Below are positions 42,394-51,839 of a DNA stretch of 64,000 nt, in pieces (position 1 is the stretch's first letter; each line of letters opens with the position of its first letter). Origin of the DNA: Sva-07 sp963728195 (GTDB taxonomy: Bacteria; Actinomycetota; Acidimicrobiia; Acidimicrobiales; Ilumatobacteraceae); NCBI GenBank assembly GCA_963728195.1, contig CAVSIX010000009.1, forward strand, positions 124,001 through 188,000, given 5' to 3'. The position numbers and the translations under genes are program-made. The notes beneath the pieces were generated by a model. It did no database searches. It was not told the origin of the DNA and saw only the letters and a program-made list of their open reading frames with translations.

Positions 42394-43005
42394 GTGACGC
42401 GGTTGAACGACCACAACGTGGTGGTGGCCAAGGAGATCATCGGCCGCTATCCCAAGAAGAAGTCGGCGTTGATCCCCCTCGTGCACCTCAGCCAGCAGCA
42501 GAACGGCTACGTCACCGAGGAGGCGATGCGCCACATCGCCGACCTGCTCGACGTGACGCCCGCCGAGGTGTACGGCACGGCGTCGTTCTACGAGATGTTC
42601 CGCTTCGAGCCGACCGGCAAGTATCTGATCAACATCTGCGGCACGATGTCGTGTGCGCTGATGGGCGGCGACGACCTGATGCACCACGCGGAGCACACGC
42701 TCGGCGTGCGCGCCGGCTCGACGACCAGCGACGGCCTGATCACGTTGCAGCACGCCGAGTGCCAGGCCGCCTGCACCGAGGCGCCGACGCTGCAGGTGAA
42801 CTACCGGCACCGCTACCGCGTCACGCCCGAGGCATTCGACGAACTCGTCGCCGATCTGCGTGCGGGCCGGCTCGACACCGAGGTGCCGCCACACGGCACG
42901 CTCGGGCGCAACCGCCAGCAGATTCCTGCGGACCGCATGGTCGGCGCCCGCCATCCCGACGACGTCAACGAAGGCCCAGCCTGGATCCAAGTGAGCCCAG
43001 CATGA
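42394..43005 (+). CDS. nuoE: NADH-quinone oxidoreductase subunit E
   Basis: 203 residues, [2Fe-2S] cluster N1a subunit. Ligand cysteines in CGTMSC and HAECQAACTEAP. Start GTG 42394 is fixed by GGAG (42383-42386) 7 nt upstream. An upstream in-frame GTG at 42355 lacks a ribosome site and overlaps nuoD. Confidence 0.94.
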   Translation: MTRLNDHNVVVAKEIIGRYPKKKSALIPLVHLSQQQNGYVTEEAMRHIADLLDVTPAEVYGTASFYEMFRFEPTGKYLINICGTMSCALMGGDDLMHHAEHTLGVRAGSTTSDGLITLQHAECQAACTEAPTLQVNYRHRYRVTPEAFDELVADLRAGRLDTEVPPHGTLGRNRQQIPADRMVGARHPDDVNEGPAWIQVSPA

Positions 43006-43018
43006 AAGTCACCCCCGC

Positions 43019-44473
43019 ATGAGCACCGACACCACCGGCGAGTCGACCGATCGCGTCATCAGCCCCTATCCGTGGGCGCCGGGCTTCTACCCCGGCGGTG
43101 ACCGCCCGGCGGTCGTGACCACGCGCTTGCGGTACGAGGACGGCCACACGCTCGAGCGCTACCACGCCACCGGTGGCTACGAGGGCCTCCGCGCCGCGCT
43201 CGCCAAGTCGCCCGCCGAGGTCGCCGAAGAGGTCAAGAACTCCACGTTGCTCGGCCGTGGCGGCGCCGGCTTCCCCGCCGGTGTCAAGTGGGGGTTCACG
43301 CCCCAGGGCGTGTGGCCGCGCTACCTCGTCGTCAACGGCGACGAGTCCGAGCCCGGCACCTACAAGGACCGGCTCCTGATGGAGTGCGACCCGCACCAGC
43401 TGATCGAGGGCTGCCTCATCGCGTGTTACGCGGCAGGGTTGTCGCAGTGTTTCCTGTACATCCGCGGCGAGATGCCGCTCGCCCACGAGCGGGTGGCGCA
43501 GGCGTTGAACGACGCGTACGCCGCGGGGTACATCGGCAAGGGCATCCTCGGCACGGACTTCAGCGTCGACATCGTGCTGCACTACGGCGCCGGTGCGTAC
43601 GTCGTCGGCGAGGAGACCGCACTGATCGAGTCGCTCGAGGGCGAACGCGGCATGCCGCGCCTGAAGCCCCCGTACTTCCCGGCGGCGGTCGGGCTGTACG
43701 GCCAGCCGACGATCGTCAACAACGTCGAGACGCTGTCGAACCTGCCGTTCATCGCCCAGCAGGGCTCGGCTGCCTACACCGCGATCGGCACACCGACGTC
43801 GCCGGGCACCCGCATGATCGCCGTGTCCGGCCACGTGGTGCGCCCCGGTGTCTACGAGATCGTCAACGGCTCGACGACGTTCCGCGATCTGATCTTCGGC
43901 GACGACTTCGCCCAGGGCATCCGCGACGGCAACGACTTGAAGGCGTTCGTGCCCGGTGGCGGCTCGGCGCCGTGGTTCACCGCCGATCAGCTCGACATCG
44001 CATTCGAGGGCCCGCAGGCCGGTGCGGCGGGTTCGATGCTCGGCTCCGGCGCGGTGATGGTGATGGACTCGACCACCGACATCCCCGCCGCCGCACTGAC
44101 GCTCGTACGCTTCTACGCCCACGAGTCGTGCGGCAAGTGCGTGCCGTGCCGTGAGGGCGGGACCTGGCTGTACCGGCTGGTGCAGCGAGTCGTGGACGGC
44201 CACGGCACCGACGCCGACCTGCGCACGATCCTCGAGGTCGGCGAATCGATCTGCCCCGGCGACATGCCCCACGCCTCCAGCGAACGCCTCGGCCTCGACG
44301 CCGTACCGTTCCCGTACAAGATGACCACGATCTGCTTCGTCGGACCGTCGGCCTACGTGCCGATCCACTCCGCACTGACGCTGTTCCCCGAGGAGTTCGA
44401 GGCGATCGTGTCGCCGGCGACCGAACGTCGGGGCATCCCCGTCACCGCCGAACCCGTTGGAGCCGGACAGTGA
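43019..44473 (+). CDS. nuoF: NADH-quinone oxidoreductase subunit F
   Basis: 484 residues, NADH- and FMN-binding subunit with cluster N3. FMN loop LGRGGAGFPAGVKWGF, NADH region NGDESEPGTYKDR, GAGAYVVGEETALIESLEG, and cluster ligands CGKCVPCREGG plus a later Cys (ESICPGD). Stop overlaps nuoG start (GTGA at 44470). Confidence 0.97.
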   Translation: MSTDTTGESTDRVISPYPWAPGFYPGGDRPAVVTTRLRYEDGHTLERYHATGGYEGLRAALAKSPAEVAEEVKNSTLLGRGGAGFPAGVKWGFTPQGVWPRYLVVNGDESEPGTYKDRLLMECDPHQLIEGCLIACYAAGLSQCFLYIRGEMPLAHERVAQALNDAYAAGYIGKGILGTDFSVDIVLHYGAGAYVVGEETALIESLEGERGMPRLKPPYFPAAVGLYGQPTIVNNVETLSNLPFIAQQGSAAYTAIGTPTSPGTRMIAVSGHVVRPGVYEIVNGSTTFRDLIFGDDFAQGIRDGNDLKAFVPGGGSAPWFTADQLDIAFEGPQAGAAGSMLGSGAVMVMDSTTDIPAAALTLVRFYAHESCGKCVPCREGGTWLYRLVQRVVDGHGTDADLRTILEVGESICPGDMPHASSERLGLDAVPFPYKMTTICFVGPSAYVPIHSALTLFPEEFEAIVSPATERRGIPVTAEPVGAGQ

Positions 44474-46995
44474 GCGACGAGACCACCGACGCCGCCACGG
44501 ACGCGGGTCGCACCGACTCGGCGTCGCCCGACACGCCCGACGTCGCCCCCACCGACGTCGACGCCACCGAGTCCGCCGTCGACGAGGCCCCCGGCGACGT
44601 CGAGACCGTCGAGGAACAACCGGAACCCGAGCCCGATCCCGACGCGATCACGCTGTCGATCAACGGCCGCGACGTGCCCGCCCGCAAGGGCGACATGGTC
44701 ATCCAGGCTGCGCTGCTCGCCGACGAGTACGTCCCGCACTTCTGTTATCACCCGCGGCTCAAGCCGGTTGGGATGTGCCGCCAGTGCATGGTGGAGGTCG
44801 AGGGACCGCGCGGCCCCATGATGGTCGTGTCGTGCATGACCCCCGTTGCCGACGGCCAGGTCGTGCACACCGACACCGAGCAGGTGCGCAGGGCGCAGGA
44901 AGGCATGATCGAGCTGTTGCTCGTCAACCACCCACTCGACTGTCCCGTCTGCGACAAGGGTGGCGAGTGCCCGCTGCAGGATCAGGCGATGAGCCACGGT
45001 CCCGGAGAGTCGCGTTTCGTCGAGGAGAAGCGGCACTTCGAGAAGCCGATCCCGATCAGCGACCTGGTCTACCTCGACCGTGAGCGCTGCATCCTGTGCG
45101 ATCGCTGCACGCGCTTCGCCGACGAGGTCGCCGGCGACAAGCTGATCCACTTCATCAGCCGCGGCAACGACACCCAGGTGATGACGTTCCCCGACGAGCC
45201 GTTCGTGTCCTACTTCTCGGGCAACACGGTGCAGATCTGCCCGGTCGGCGCCCTGACCGCGAAGCCGTACCGCTTCGCCGCACGTCCGTGGGATCTCGCC
45301 AAGCGCGAGTCGACCTGCACGACGTGCTCGGTGGGTTGCCGCGTGGTCGTCCAGTCGAGCCGCGACGAACTGCTGCGCTACCAGGGGGTCGACTCCGACG
45401 CCGTCAACTGGAGCTGGTTGTGCGATCGGGGCCGGTTCGACTTCCAGGCGGTCAACTCCGACCACCGGCTCGCCGCTCCGATGGTGAAGACGGCGACCGG
45501 GCTGGTGCCGACGAGTTGGAACGCCGCACTGCGAGCGGCGGCGACGCTGGTCGACGAGGCGCTCGCCGACGGCGGGCCCGACAGCATCGGCCTGCTCGGC
45601 GGCGCACGCGGGTCGAACGAGGACGCATTCGCCTGGGCGCAGCTCGCCGACTCGATCGGGATCTCGCACCGCGATGCGCAGTTCGGCGACGGCCTGCCCG
45701 CGGAGATCCTCGGTCTCGACCGGGCGACGATCAACGATGCGGCCAACGCCGCGACGGTCATCCTGCTCGGGCCCGACCTCAAAGAAGAGCTGCCGGTGCT
45801 GTACCTGCGCCTGCGCGATGCGGCCGACAAGCACCGCACGCGCATCATCGAGTTCTCCACGCTCGAGACCGGCATGTCGCCCTACGCCTGGAAGTCGATC
45901 CGCTACGAGCCCGGCTCGCAGCAGGCAGCGGTCGCCAAGGCGCTTGCCGACACCGACATCGCCGAGCAGCTCGCCACAGGCAACGTCGTCGTCGTCGCCG
46001 GTCGACCGAACCTCGCCGAGTCCGCCGAGGCGACCGTCGCTGCACTGCAGACGATCCTCGACGAGCGCCCCGGCACGACCGTGCTCCCCGCGTTGCGGCG
46101 CGGCAACGTCGTCGGTGCGCTCTCGGTCGGTCTCGCGCCCGCCGACGCCGACCACGACGGGCTGTCGACACTGCGCGCAGCCGCCGAAGGCCGCCTCGGG
46201 CTGCTCGTGCTGCTCGGCGCCGACCCGCTCAACGACTGCCCGGACGCCGACCTCGCCCGGCGCGCGATCGCCGGCGCCCGGCGGGTGCTGTCGATCGACA
46301 CGTTCCCGAGCGAGTCGACCCAGCACGCCGACGTCGTGCTCGCTGCCGCCGCCTACGCCGAGAAGGCCGGCACGACCACCAACATCGAGGGACGTGTCTC
46401 CACGCTCGCCCATCAGGTCACCGCCACCGGCACGAGCCGCCCCGACTGGATGATCGCCGTCGAGCTCGGCTTGTTGATCGGCGACCGTTCGTTCGGACCC
46501 GATCACCCGCTGCGCGGCGTGTCGACCGTCGACGACGTGACGGCGCTCATCGCCTCCACCGTGCCGGCGTTCTCCGCAGTCACCGTCACCGCACTTCGCG
46601 ACGAGCCCGACGGCATCCTCACGTCGCCGACGTCGAGCGCCCTGCCCGACGTGTCTTTCTCCGCACCCGGTCGGAACAGCTATGACTATCGGCTGGTGGT
46701 GAGTCGCAAGTTGTACGACCGAGCAGTGGGCACCCAGATGTCGCGATCGCTGGCGAACCTGGCGCCCGGCTCGGCGCTGTACGTGCATCCGCACGATCTC
46801 GACGTGCTCGGCGTGGCCGAGGGCGACGATGTCAAGATCATCAGCGCCAAGGCCGCCAGCGTGCTGCCGATCGTGGCCGACCAGCGCGTGCCCCGCGGTG
46901 TCGTGTGGTCGCCGTTCAACCAGGGTGCCGGCAACATCGAGGACATCATCGACGGCGCCGCCGCCACCACCGATGTCAGGATCGAGCGCATCTGA
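44470..46995 (+). CDS. nuoG: NADH-quinone oxidoreductase subunit G
   Basis: 841 residues. After an acidic extension (about 1-58) comes the [2Fe-2S] domain (CYHPRLKPVGMCRQCMVEV), the His-Cys3 cluster (CPVCDKGGECPLQD), two [4Fe-4S] sets (CILCDRCTRF/CPVGAL and CTTCSVGC, the N7-type site) and a molybdopterin-oxidoreductase-like fold that no longer binds cofactor (about 300-720). The last 110 residues are a Molydop_binding domain. GTG start coupled to nuoF. Confidence 0.96.
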   Translation: MSDETTDAATDAGRTDSASPDTPDVAPTDVDATESAVDEAPGDVETVEEQPEPEPDPDAITLSINGRDVPARKGDMVIQAALLADEYVPHFCYHPRLKPVGMCRQCMVEVEGPRGPMMVVSCMTPVADGQVVHTDTEQVRRAQEGMIELLLVNHPLDCPVCDKGGECPLQDQAMSHGPGESRFVEEKRHFEKPIPISDLVYLDRERCILCDRCTRFADEVAGDKLIHFISRGNDTQVMTFPDEPFVSYFSGNTVQICPVGALTAKPYRFAARPWDLAKRESTCTTCSVGCRVVVQSSRDELLRYQGVDSDAVNWSWLCDRGRFDFQAVNSDHRLAAPMVKTATGLVPTSWNAALRAAATLVDEALADGGPDSIGLLGGARGSNEDAFAWAQLADSIGISHRDAQFGDGLPAEILGLDRATINDAANAATVILLGPDLKEELPVLYLRLRDAADKHRTRIIEFSTLETGMSPYAWKSIRYEPGSQQAAVAKALADTDIAEQLATGNVVVVAGRPNLAESAEATVAALQTILDERPGTTVLPALRRGNVVGALSVGLAPADADHDGLSTLRAAAEGRLGLLVLLGADPLNDCPDADLARRAIAGARRVLSIDTFPSESTQHADVVLAAAAYAEKAGTTTNIEGRVSTLAHQVTATGTSRPDWMIAVELGLLIGDRSFGPDHPLRGVSTVDDVTALIASTVPAFSAVTVTALRDEPDGILTSPTSSALPDVSFSAPGRNSYDYRLVVSRKLYDRAVGTQMSRSLANLAPGSALYVHPHDLDVLGVAEGDDVKIISAKAASVLPIVADQRVPRGVVWSPFNQGAGNIEDIIDGAAATTDVRIERI

Positions 46996-48260
46996 TGTTC
47001 GCCACCGACCCCTTGCTCGACGGCGGCCTGCTGTGGACCCCGCTGATCATCGTCGTTGCGAAGGTGCTGATCATCTTCGTGCTGGGGCTCGTCTCGACGA
47101 TGCTGATGATCTGGTACGAGCGCAAGGTCGTGTCGGGCATGCACAACCGCGTCGGGCCCAACAAGGCCGGGCCGTGGGGCATCCTGCAGAGCCTCGCCGA
47201 CGGCATCAAGGCGTTCTTCAAGGAAGACCTGCTGCCGACGCGCGCTGATCGCATCGTGTTCCGACTGGCGCCGTTCCTGTCGTTCGTGCCGGGGTTCCTG
47301 ATCTGGGCGGTCATCCCGCTCGGTGGCGACTTCTCCGACGGCGGCGACGGCACGATCGAGATCTTCGGCGAGGTCACGCGGGTCCAGCTCGCCGACCCGC
47401 CGATCGGCATCCTGCTCGTGCTCGCGCTGTCGTCGATCGCCGTCTACGGCATCATGCTCGCCGGCTGGTCGAGCGGCTCGAAGTACCCGCTGCTCGGATC
47501 GGTGCGTGCCTCGGCCCAGATGATCTCCTACGAGGCGGCGCTCGGGCTCAGCCTCGCCGCCGTGTTGTTGTCGTCGGGCACGCTGTCGACCGCCGGGATC
47601 GTGGCGACCCAGAACAGCTTCGTCGACTGGAACGTGATCTCGACCGGCATCGTGCCGTTCATCGTCTTCCTGATCGCCGCCACCGCCGAACTCAACCGGC
47701 CGCCGTTCGACCTCGTCGAGGCGGAGCAGGAGCTCGTCGGCGGCTTCAACACCGAGTACTCCGGCATCCGCTTCGCACTGTTCTTCCTCGCGGAGTTCAT
47801 GGGTGTGGTCACGATGAGCGCCGTCATGGTGACACTGTTCTTCGGCGGGCCACAGGGTCTGTTCGACATCCCACTGATCCCCGGCGCCATCGAGGGCACG
47901 CTGTGGTTCTTCGTGAAGCTGATGGGCTTCTTGTACCTCTACGTGTGGTTGCGTGCCACGCTGCCGCGTCTGCGCTACGACCAGCTGATGGACTTCGGCT
48001 GGAAGGTGCTGATCCCGATCGCACTCGGCTGGTTCCTGCTGCTCGCCGCACTGCGCGAGTTCTCGCCCGACGGGGAGTTCGGCGACAGCGTGCGCGTCGT
48101 CTTGATCTCCTTCGCCGTCGCCCTGGTGGCGGTCACACTGTTCACCTTGGCGTTGAAGGTCAGCGCCCGCAACCGTGTCGCCGCCGGCGACGGCTACGAC
48201 CCGGTCGACACGACGACTCGAAGCACCCGGACAAGTCCGCAGAAGGGAGCGAACGTCTGA
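46995..48260 (+). CDS. nuoH: NADH-quinone oxidoreductase subunit H
   Basis: 421 residues, about eight helices, joins the arms and closes the quinone tunnel. Signature ERKVVSGMHNRVGPNKAGP, TAELNRPPFDLVEAEQELVGGF and YSGIRFALFF. TGATG overlaps on both sides. The C-terminal 35 residues are a polar tail. Confidence 0.96.
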   Translation: MFATDPLLDGGLLWTPLIIVVAKVLIIFVLGLVSTMLMIWYERKVVSGMHNRVGPNKAGPWGILQSLADGIKAFFKEDLLPTRADRIVFRLAPFLSFVPGFLIWAVIPLGGDFSDGGDGTIEIFGEVTRVQLADPPIGILLVLALSSIAVYGIMLAGWSSGSKYPLLGSVRASAQMISYEAALGLSLAAVLLSSGTLSTAGIVATQNSFVDWNVISTGIVPFIVFLIAATAELNRPPFDLVEAEQELVGGFNTEYSGIRFALFFLAEFMGVVTMSAVMVTLFFGGPQGLFDIPLIPGAIEGTLWFFVKLMGFLYLYVWLRATLPRLRYDQLMDFGWKVLIPIALGWFLLLAALREFSPDGEFGDSVRVVLISFAVALVAVTLFTLALKVSARNRVAAGDGYDPVDTTTRSTRTSPQKGANV

Positions 48261-48943
48261 TGGGATACCTCGAGGGATTCGGCGTCACGATCCGCCAGCA
48301 CCGTCTGTTCGGCGGCAAGCGCGTCACCACCGAGTACTCCGGTGGCCGGCGCGCGAAGCGCCGCGGCGACGACGCCCGCGACGTCGAACACGACGAGAAG
48401 CTGCCGCGACCCGAGCGGATGCACGGGCGCCACGTCCTCAACCGCTACGAGGACGGCATGGAGAAGTGCATCGGCTGCGAGCTGTGCGCCGGTGTGTGTC
48501 CCGCCGACTGCATCTACGTGCGCGGGGCCGACAACGACCCGGAGCATCCGACGTCACCGGGCGAGCGCTTCGGCTGGATCTACGAGATCAACTATCTGCG
48601 CTGCATCCACTGCGACATGTGCGTCGAGGCGTGCCCGACCGAGGCGATCACCGAATCGAAGCTGTTCGAGTTCTCCTTCACGAACCGCCAGGACGCGATC
48701 TACACCAAGGCCGAACTCGTCGTCGACGACGAGGGCCGCCCCGAGAAACTGCCGTGGGAGGACTGGCGCGAAGGCGACGACCTGTTCACCAGCGGCTGGA
48801 TGCGCGCCACGTCGCCGTCGGGTTCGGCCACGTTCGAGGGCCACGTCGGCTGGAGTGGCGAGCTGGGTTACGGCGTGCGCGCACCCGAGCCGACCCAGGA
48901 CGTCCGTGATGCGTCCAAGACCGTCCGGGTGGTCGAGCGGTGA
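48260..48943 (+). CDS. nuoI: NADH-quinone oxidoreductase subunit I
   Basis: 227 residues with two [4Fe-4S] motifs, CIGCELCAGVCPADC and CIHCDMCVEACPTEA (clusters N6a/N6b). The C-terminal 80 residues continue beyond the usual core. Stop overlaps nuoJ start (GTGA at 48940). Confidence 0.96.
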   Translation: MGYLEGFGVTIRQHRLFGGKRVTTEYSGGRRAKRRGDDARDVEHDEKLPRPERMHGRHVLNRYEDGMEKCIGCELCAGVCPADCIYVRGADNDPEHPTSPGERFGWIYEINYLRCIHCDMCVEACPTEAITESKLFEFSFTNRQDAIYTKAELVVDDEGRPEKLPWEDWREGDDLFTSGWMRATSPSGSATFEGHVGWSGELGYGVRAPEPTQDVRDASKTVRVVER

Positions 48944-49524
48944 ACGACACCACGTTCCTCGAATACGTCGTCTTCTTCTCCGCCGCCGTCATGATCCTCG
49001 GCGGTGCGATCGGCGTGATCACCCTGAAGAGCCCGGTGCATGCGGCGCTCGGCCTCGTGCTCACCCTGTTCGGTGTGGCGGTGCAGTTCGTGGCGATGGA
49101 GGCCCACTTCCTCGCGGCCGTCCAGGTGATCGTGTACGCCGGGGCGATCGTCGTGCTGTTCCTGTTCGTGATCATGCTGCTCGGCGTCGACGAGTCGATC
49201 GACCTGTCGATCGAACCGATCCCGATCCAACGGCCGCTCGCCGCCGTGATGGCGATCGGCCTCGTCGGGCTGCTCGGCGCCGCCATCGTGCGCGCCGATG
49301 ATGCGCTCATGATCAACCCCGGCACCGGCATCGACACCGCGAGCGCGACCGGCAACAACGACGCCAACATCCAGCAGCTCGCCACCAACCTGTACGGCGA
49401 CCACGTGTTCGCGTTCCAGCTCACCTCGGTGCTGCTGATCGTGGCGGTCGCCGGCACCGTGCTGCTCACCCGCAAGTGGCCGCGCGACGCCGGGTCCACC
49501 GACTCCGAGAGCAGCGACGCATGA
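48940..49524 (+). CDS. nuoJ: NADH-quinone oxidoreductase subunit J
   Basis: 194 residues, five helices. YAGAIVVLFLFVIMLLG is the family's central pi-bulge helix. GTG start. A loop of about 45 residues (NPGTGIDTASATGNN) precedes the last helix. Confidence 0.94.
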   Translation: MNDTTFLEYVVFFSAAVMILGGAIGVITLKSPVHAALGLVLTLFGVAVQFVAMEAHFLAAVQVIVYAGAIVVLFLFVIMLLGVDESIDLSIEPIPIQRPLAAVMAIGLVGLLGAAIVRADDALMINPGTGIDTASATGNNDANIQQLATNLYGDHVFAFQLTSVLLIVAVAGTVLLTRKWPRDAGSTDSESSDA

Positions 49525-49549
49525 GCCGCCGGACTCGGGAGCTGCACTC

Positions 49550-49861
49550 ATGATCGCCGCCGTCGGCACGTCGTCGTATCTGATGCTCGCGGCCCTGCTG
49601 TTCGCGATCGGCGCACTCGGACTGCTGATCCGTCGCAACCCGCTGATCATGTTCATGTGCGTCGAGCTGATGCTCAACGCCGCCAACCTGACGTTCGTCG
49701 CGCTCGCCACGCAGCTCGGCGACATCAACGGACAGACGGCGGTGTTCTTCGTGATGGTCGTCGCCGCCGCCGAGGTCGTCGTCGGGCTCGGCATCCTCGT
49801 TTCGATCCTGCGCCGCCGCCCCGGCGCCACCGCCGACGATCTCGCGGAACTGAAGGGCTGA
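49550..49861 (+). CDS. nuoK: NADH-quinone oxidoreductase subunit K
   Basis: 103 residues, three helices with conserved membrane Glu in MCVELMLNAANL and AAAEVVVGLGIL. A CGGGAG ribosome site precedes ATG 49550. Confidence 0.95.
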   Translation: MIAAVGTSSYLMLAALLFAIGALGLLIRRNPLIMFMCVELMLNAANLTFVALATQLGDINGQTAVFFVMVVAAAEVVVGLGILVSILRRRPGATADDLAELKG

Positions 49862-49865
49862 CACC

Positions 49866-51839
49866 ATGGCTGACCTCGTGTGGTTGATCCCTGCCTTCCC
49901 ACTGGCCGGATTCCTCCTCATCCTGTTGTTCGGACGTCGCCTCGGCGATCCTGCGGCCGGCTACCTCGCGACCACGATGGTGTTCGCCTCGTTCGTGTCC
50001 GCGGTGCTGGTCTTCTTCGATCTGCAGTCGATGCCCGCCGAGGATCGCGAGGTCGTCGTCACGTTGTTCTCGTGGCTCCCGGTCGGCACGTTCCAGGTCG
50101 ACCTGGCATTCCTCGCCGATCCGCTCTCGATCACGATGTGCTTGTTCGTCACCGGCATCGCCGGGCTGATCCACCTGTTCGCCGTGGGCTACATGCACGG
50201 CGATCCGAAGTTCTCGAAGTTCTTCTTGTACCTCAACCTGTTCGTGTTCTCGATGACGTTGCTCGTGCTCGGCGAGAACCTGCTGGTCACGTTCCTCGGC
50301 TGGGAGGGCGTCGGTACGTGTTCGTACCTGCTGATCGCGTTCTGGCACACCCGCGAGTCCGCGGCCACCGCCGGCAAGAAGGCGTTCGTCACCAACCGTG
50401 TCGGTGACTGGGGCGTGATGCTGGCGATGTTCCTCGCGTTCTCCGCCGTCGGCTCGCTGTCGTACACCGTGCTGAACGAGAGCGCCGAGACCGGCACGCT
50501 CGCCGCGTCGACCGCCTCGGCGATCGCGATCCTGCTGTTGATCGGCGCCACCGGCAAGAGCGCGCAGCTCCCGCTGTACCTCTGGCTGCCGGACGCGATG
50601 GAAGGTCCCACACCGGTCTCCGCACTGATCCACGCGGCCACGATGGTCACCGGCGGCGTGTTCCTCCTGACGCGTATCAACCCGGTGATCGCGGCGTCGT
50701 ACGACTGGGTGCCCACCACCATCGCGTGGGTCGGTGCGATCACGGCGTTGTTCGCCGCCACGATCGCCCTCGCCCAGAACGACATCAAGAAGGTGCTGGC
50801 CTACTCGACGGTGTCGCAGATCGGCTACATGATGCTGGCGGTCGGCACCGGCGGCTACGTCGCCGCCATCTTCCACATGATCACGCACGCATCGTTCAAG
50901 GCGCTGCTGTTCCTCGGTGCCGGATCGGTCATCCACGGCATGCACGAGGAACAGGACATGCGTCGGATGGGCGCGCTGCGCAAGTTCATGCCGATCACAG
51001 CGGGGACGTTCATCATCGGCTGGCTCGCCATCGCCGGCGTGCCGCCGTTCTCGGGCTTCTGGTCGAAGGACGAGATCCTGCTGTTCGCGCTCGCCGACAG
51101 CCCGGCGCTGTACATCGTCGGCATCGTCACGGCGTTGCTGACGGCGTTCTACATGACGCGCCAGGTGATCATGGTCTTCTTCGGCGAGGCCCGCTGGACG
51201 AGCCTCGCCAACGACGACGAGGCTCCCGAGGTCGCCGAGGGCGACGAGCCGGTCGAAACGCATCACGCACACGGCGAGTTCAAGCCGCACGAGTCGCCGC
51301 CGATCATGTGGATCCCACTCGTGGTGCTCGCGGCGCTCGCCGCGATCGGGGGGATCCTCAACCTGCCGAGGCTGTTCGGCATCCCGCGCGGTGCCGGTGC
51401 CGAACTCGAGCACTGGCTCGAACCGGTGATCGAGTTCGGCGAGGCCGACATCACCGGTACCTGGGCCTACGACAACAAGTACATCCTGGTTGCCATCGCC
51501 GTCGCGGCGGCGCTCGGGGGCCTTGCACTTGCATGGCTGGTGTACCAGAAGAAGCGAATGAAGCCGTGGGAGCCGAGCTTGTTCGCCAACGGCTGGTACT
51601 ACGACGCTGCGGTCTCGTGGTTCATGGGCAAGCCCGGTCGTGAGGGGTTCCAGGCGGTGACCGACTTCGACGCCAAGGTCGTCGACGGTGCCGTCAACGG
51701 TGTCGGGCTGGCGGTCAAGGAGACCGCCACCGGAGTGCGCAAGGGCCAGACCGGCTACGTGCGACAGTACGCGGGGATCATCGGTATCGGCGTGGTGCTG
51801 CTGCTCGGGTGGTTCGTGGTGATTCGAGGGATCCTGTGA
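49866..51839 (+). CDS. nuoL: NADH-quinone oxidoreductase subunit L
   Basis: 657 residues, antiporter-like pump subunit. Signature FLGWEGVGTCSYLLI, KSAQLPLYLWLPDAMEGPTPVSALIHAATMV and FKALLFLGAGSVIH (lysines and His of the proton channel). The C-terminal lateral helix region follows about 520. A His/Glu-rich loop (ETHHAHGEFKPHESPP, about 460-478) is present. Stop overlaps nuoM start. Confidence 0.97.
   Translation: MADLVWLIPAFPLAGFLLILLFGRRLGDPAAGYLATTMVFASFVSAVLVFFDLQSMPAEDREVVVTLFSWLPVGTFQVDLAFLADPLSITMCLFVTGIAGLIHLFAVGYMHGDPKFSKFFLYLNLFVFSMTLLVLGENLLVTFLGWEGVGTCSYLLIAFWHTRESAATAGKKAFVTNRVGDWGVMLAMFLAFSAVGSLSYTVLNESAETGTLAASTASAIAILLLIGATGKSAQLPLYLWLPDAMEGPTPVSALIHAATMVTGGVFLLTRINPVIAASYDWVPTTIAWVGAITALFAATIALAQNDIKKVLAYSTVSQIGYMMLAVGTGGYVAAIFHMITHASFKALLFLGAGSVIHGMHEEQDMRRMGALRKFMPITAGTFIIGWLAIAGVPPFSGFWSKDEILLFALADSPALYIVGIVTALLTAFYMTRQVIMVFFGEARWTSLANDDEAPEVAEGDEPVETHHAHGEFKPHESPPIMWIPLVVLAALAAIGGILNLPRLFGIPRGAGAELEHWLEPVIEFGEADITGTWAYDNKYILVAIAVAAALGGLALAWLVYQKKRMKPWEPSLFANGWYYDAAVSWFMGKPGREGFQAVTDFDAKVVDGAVNGVGLAVKETATGVRKGQTGYVRQYAGIIGIGVVLLLGWFVVIRGIL

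Noticed and set aside
44353..46794. 813-codon open frame antisense to nuoG
   Set aside because: Shadow of a high-GC gene. The protein is Arg/Val/Gly-rich without any domain, while the sense frame is an unmistakable NuoG.
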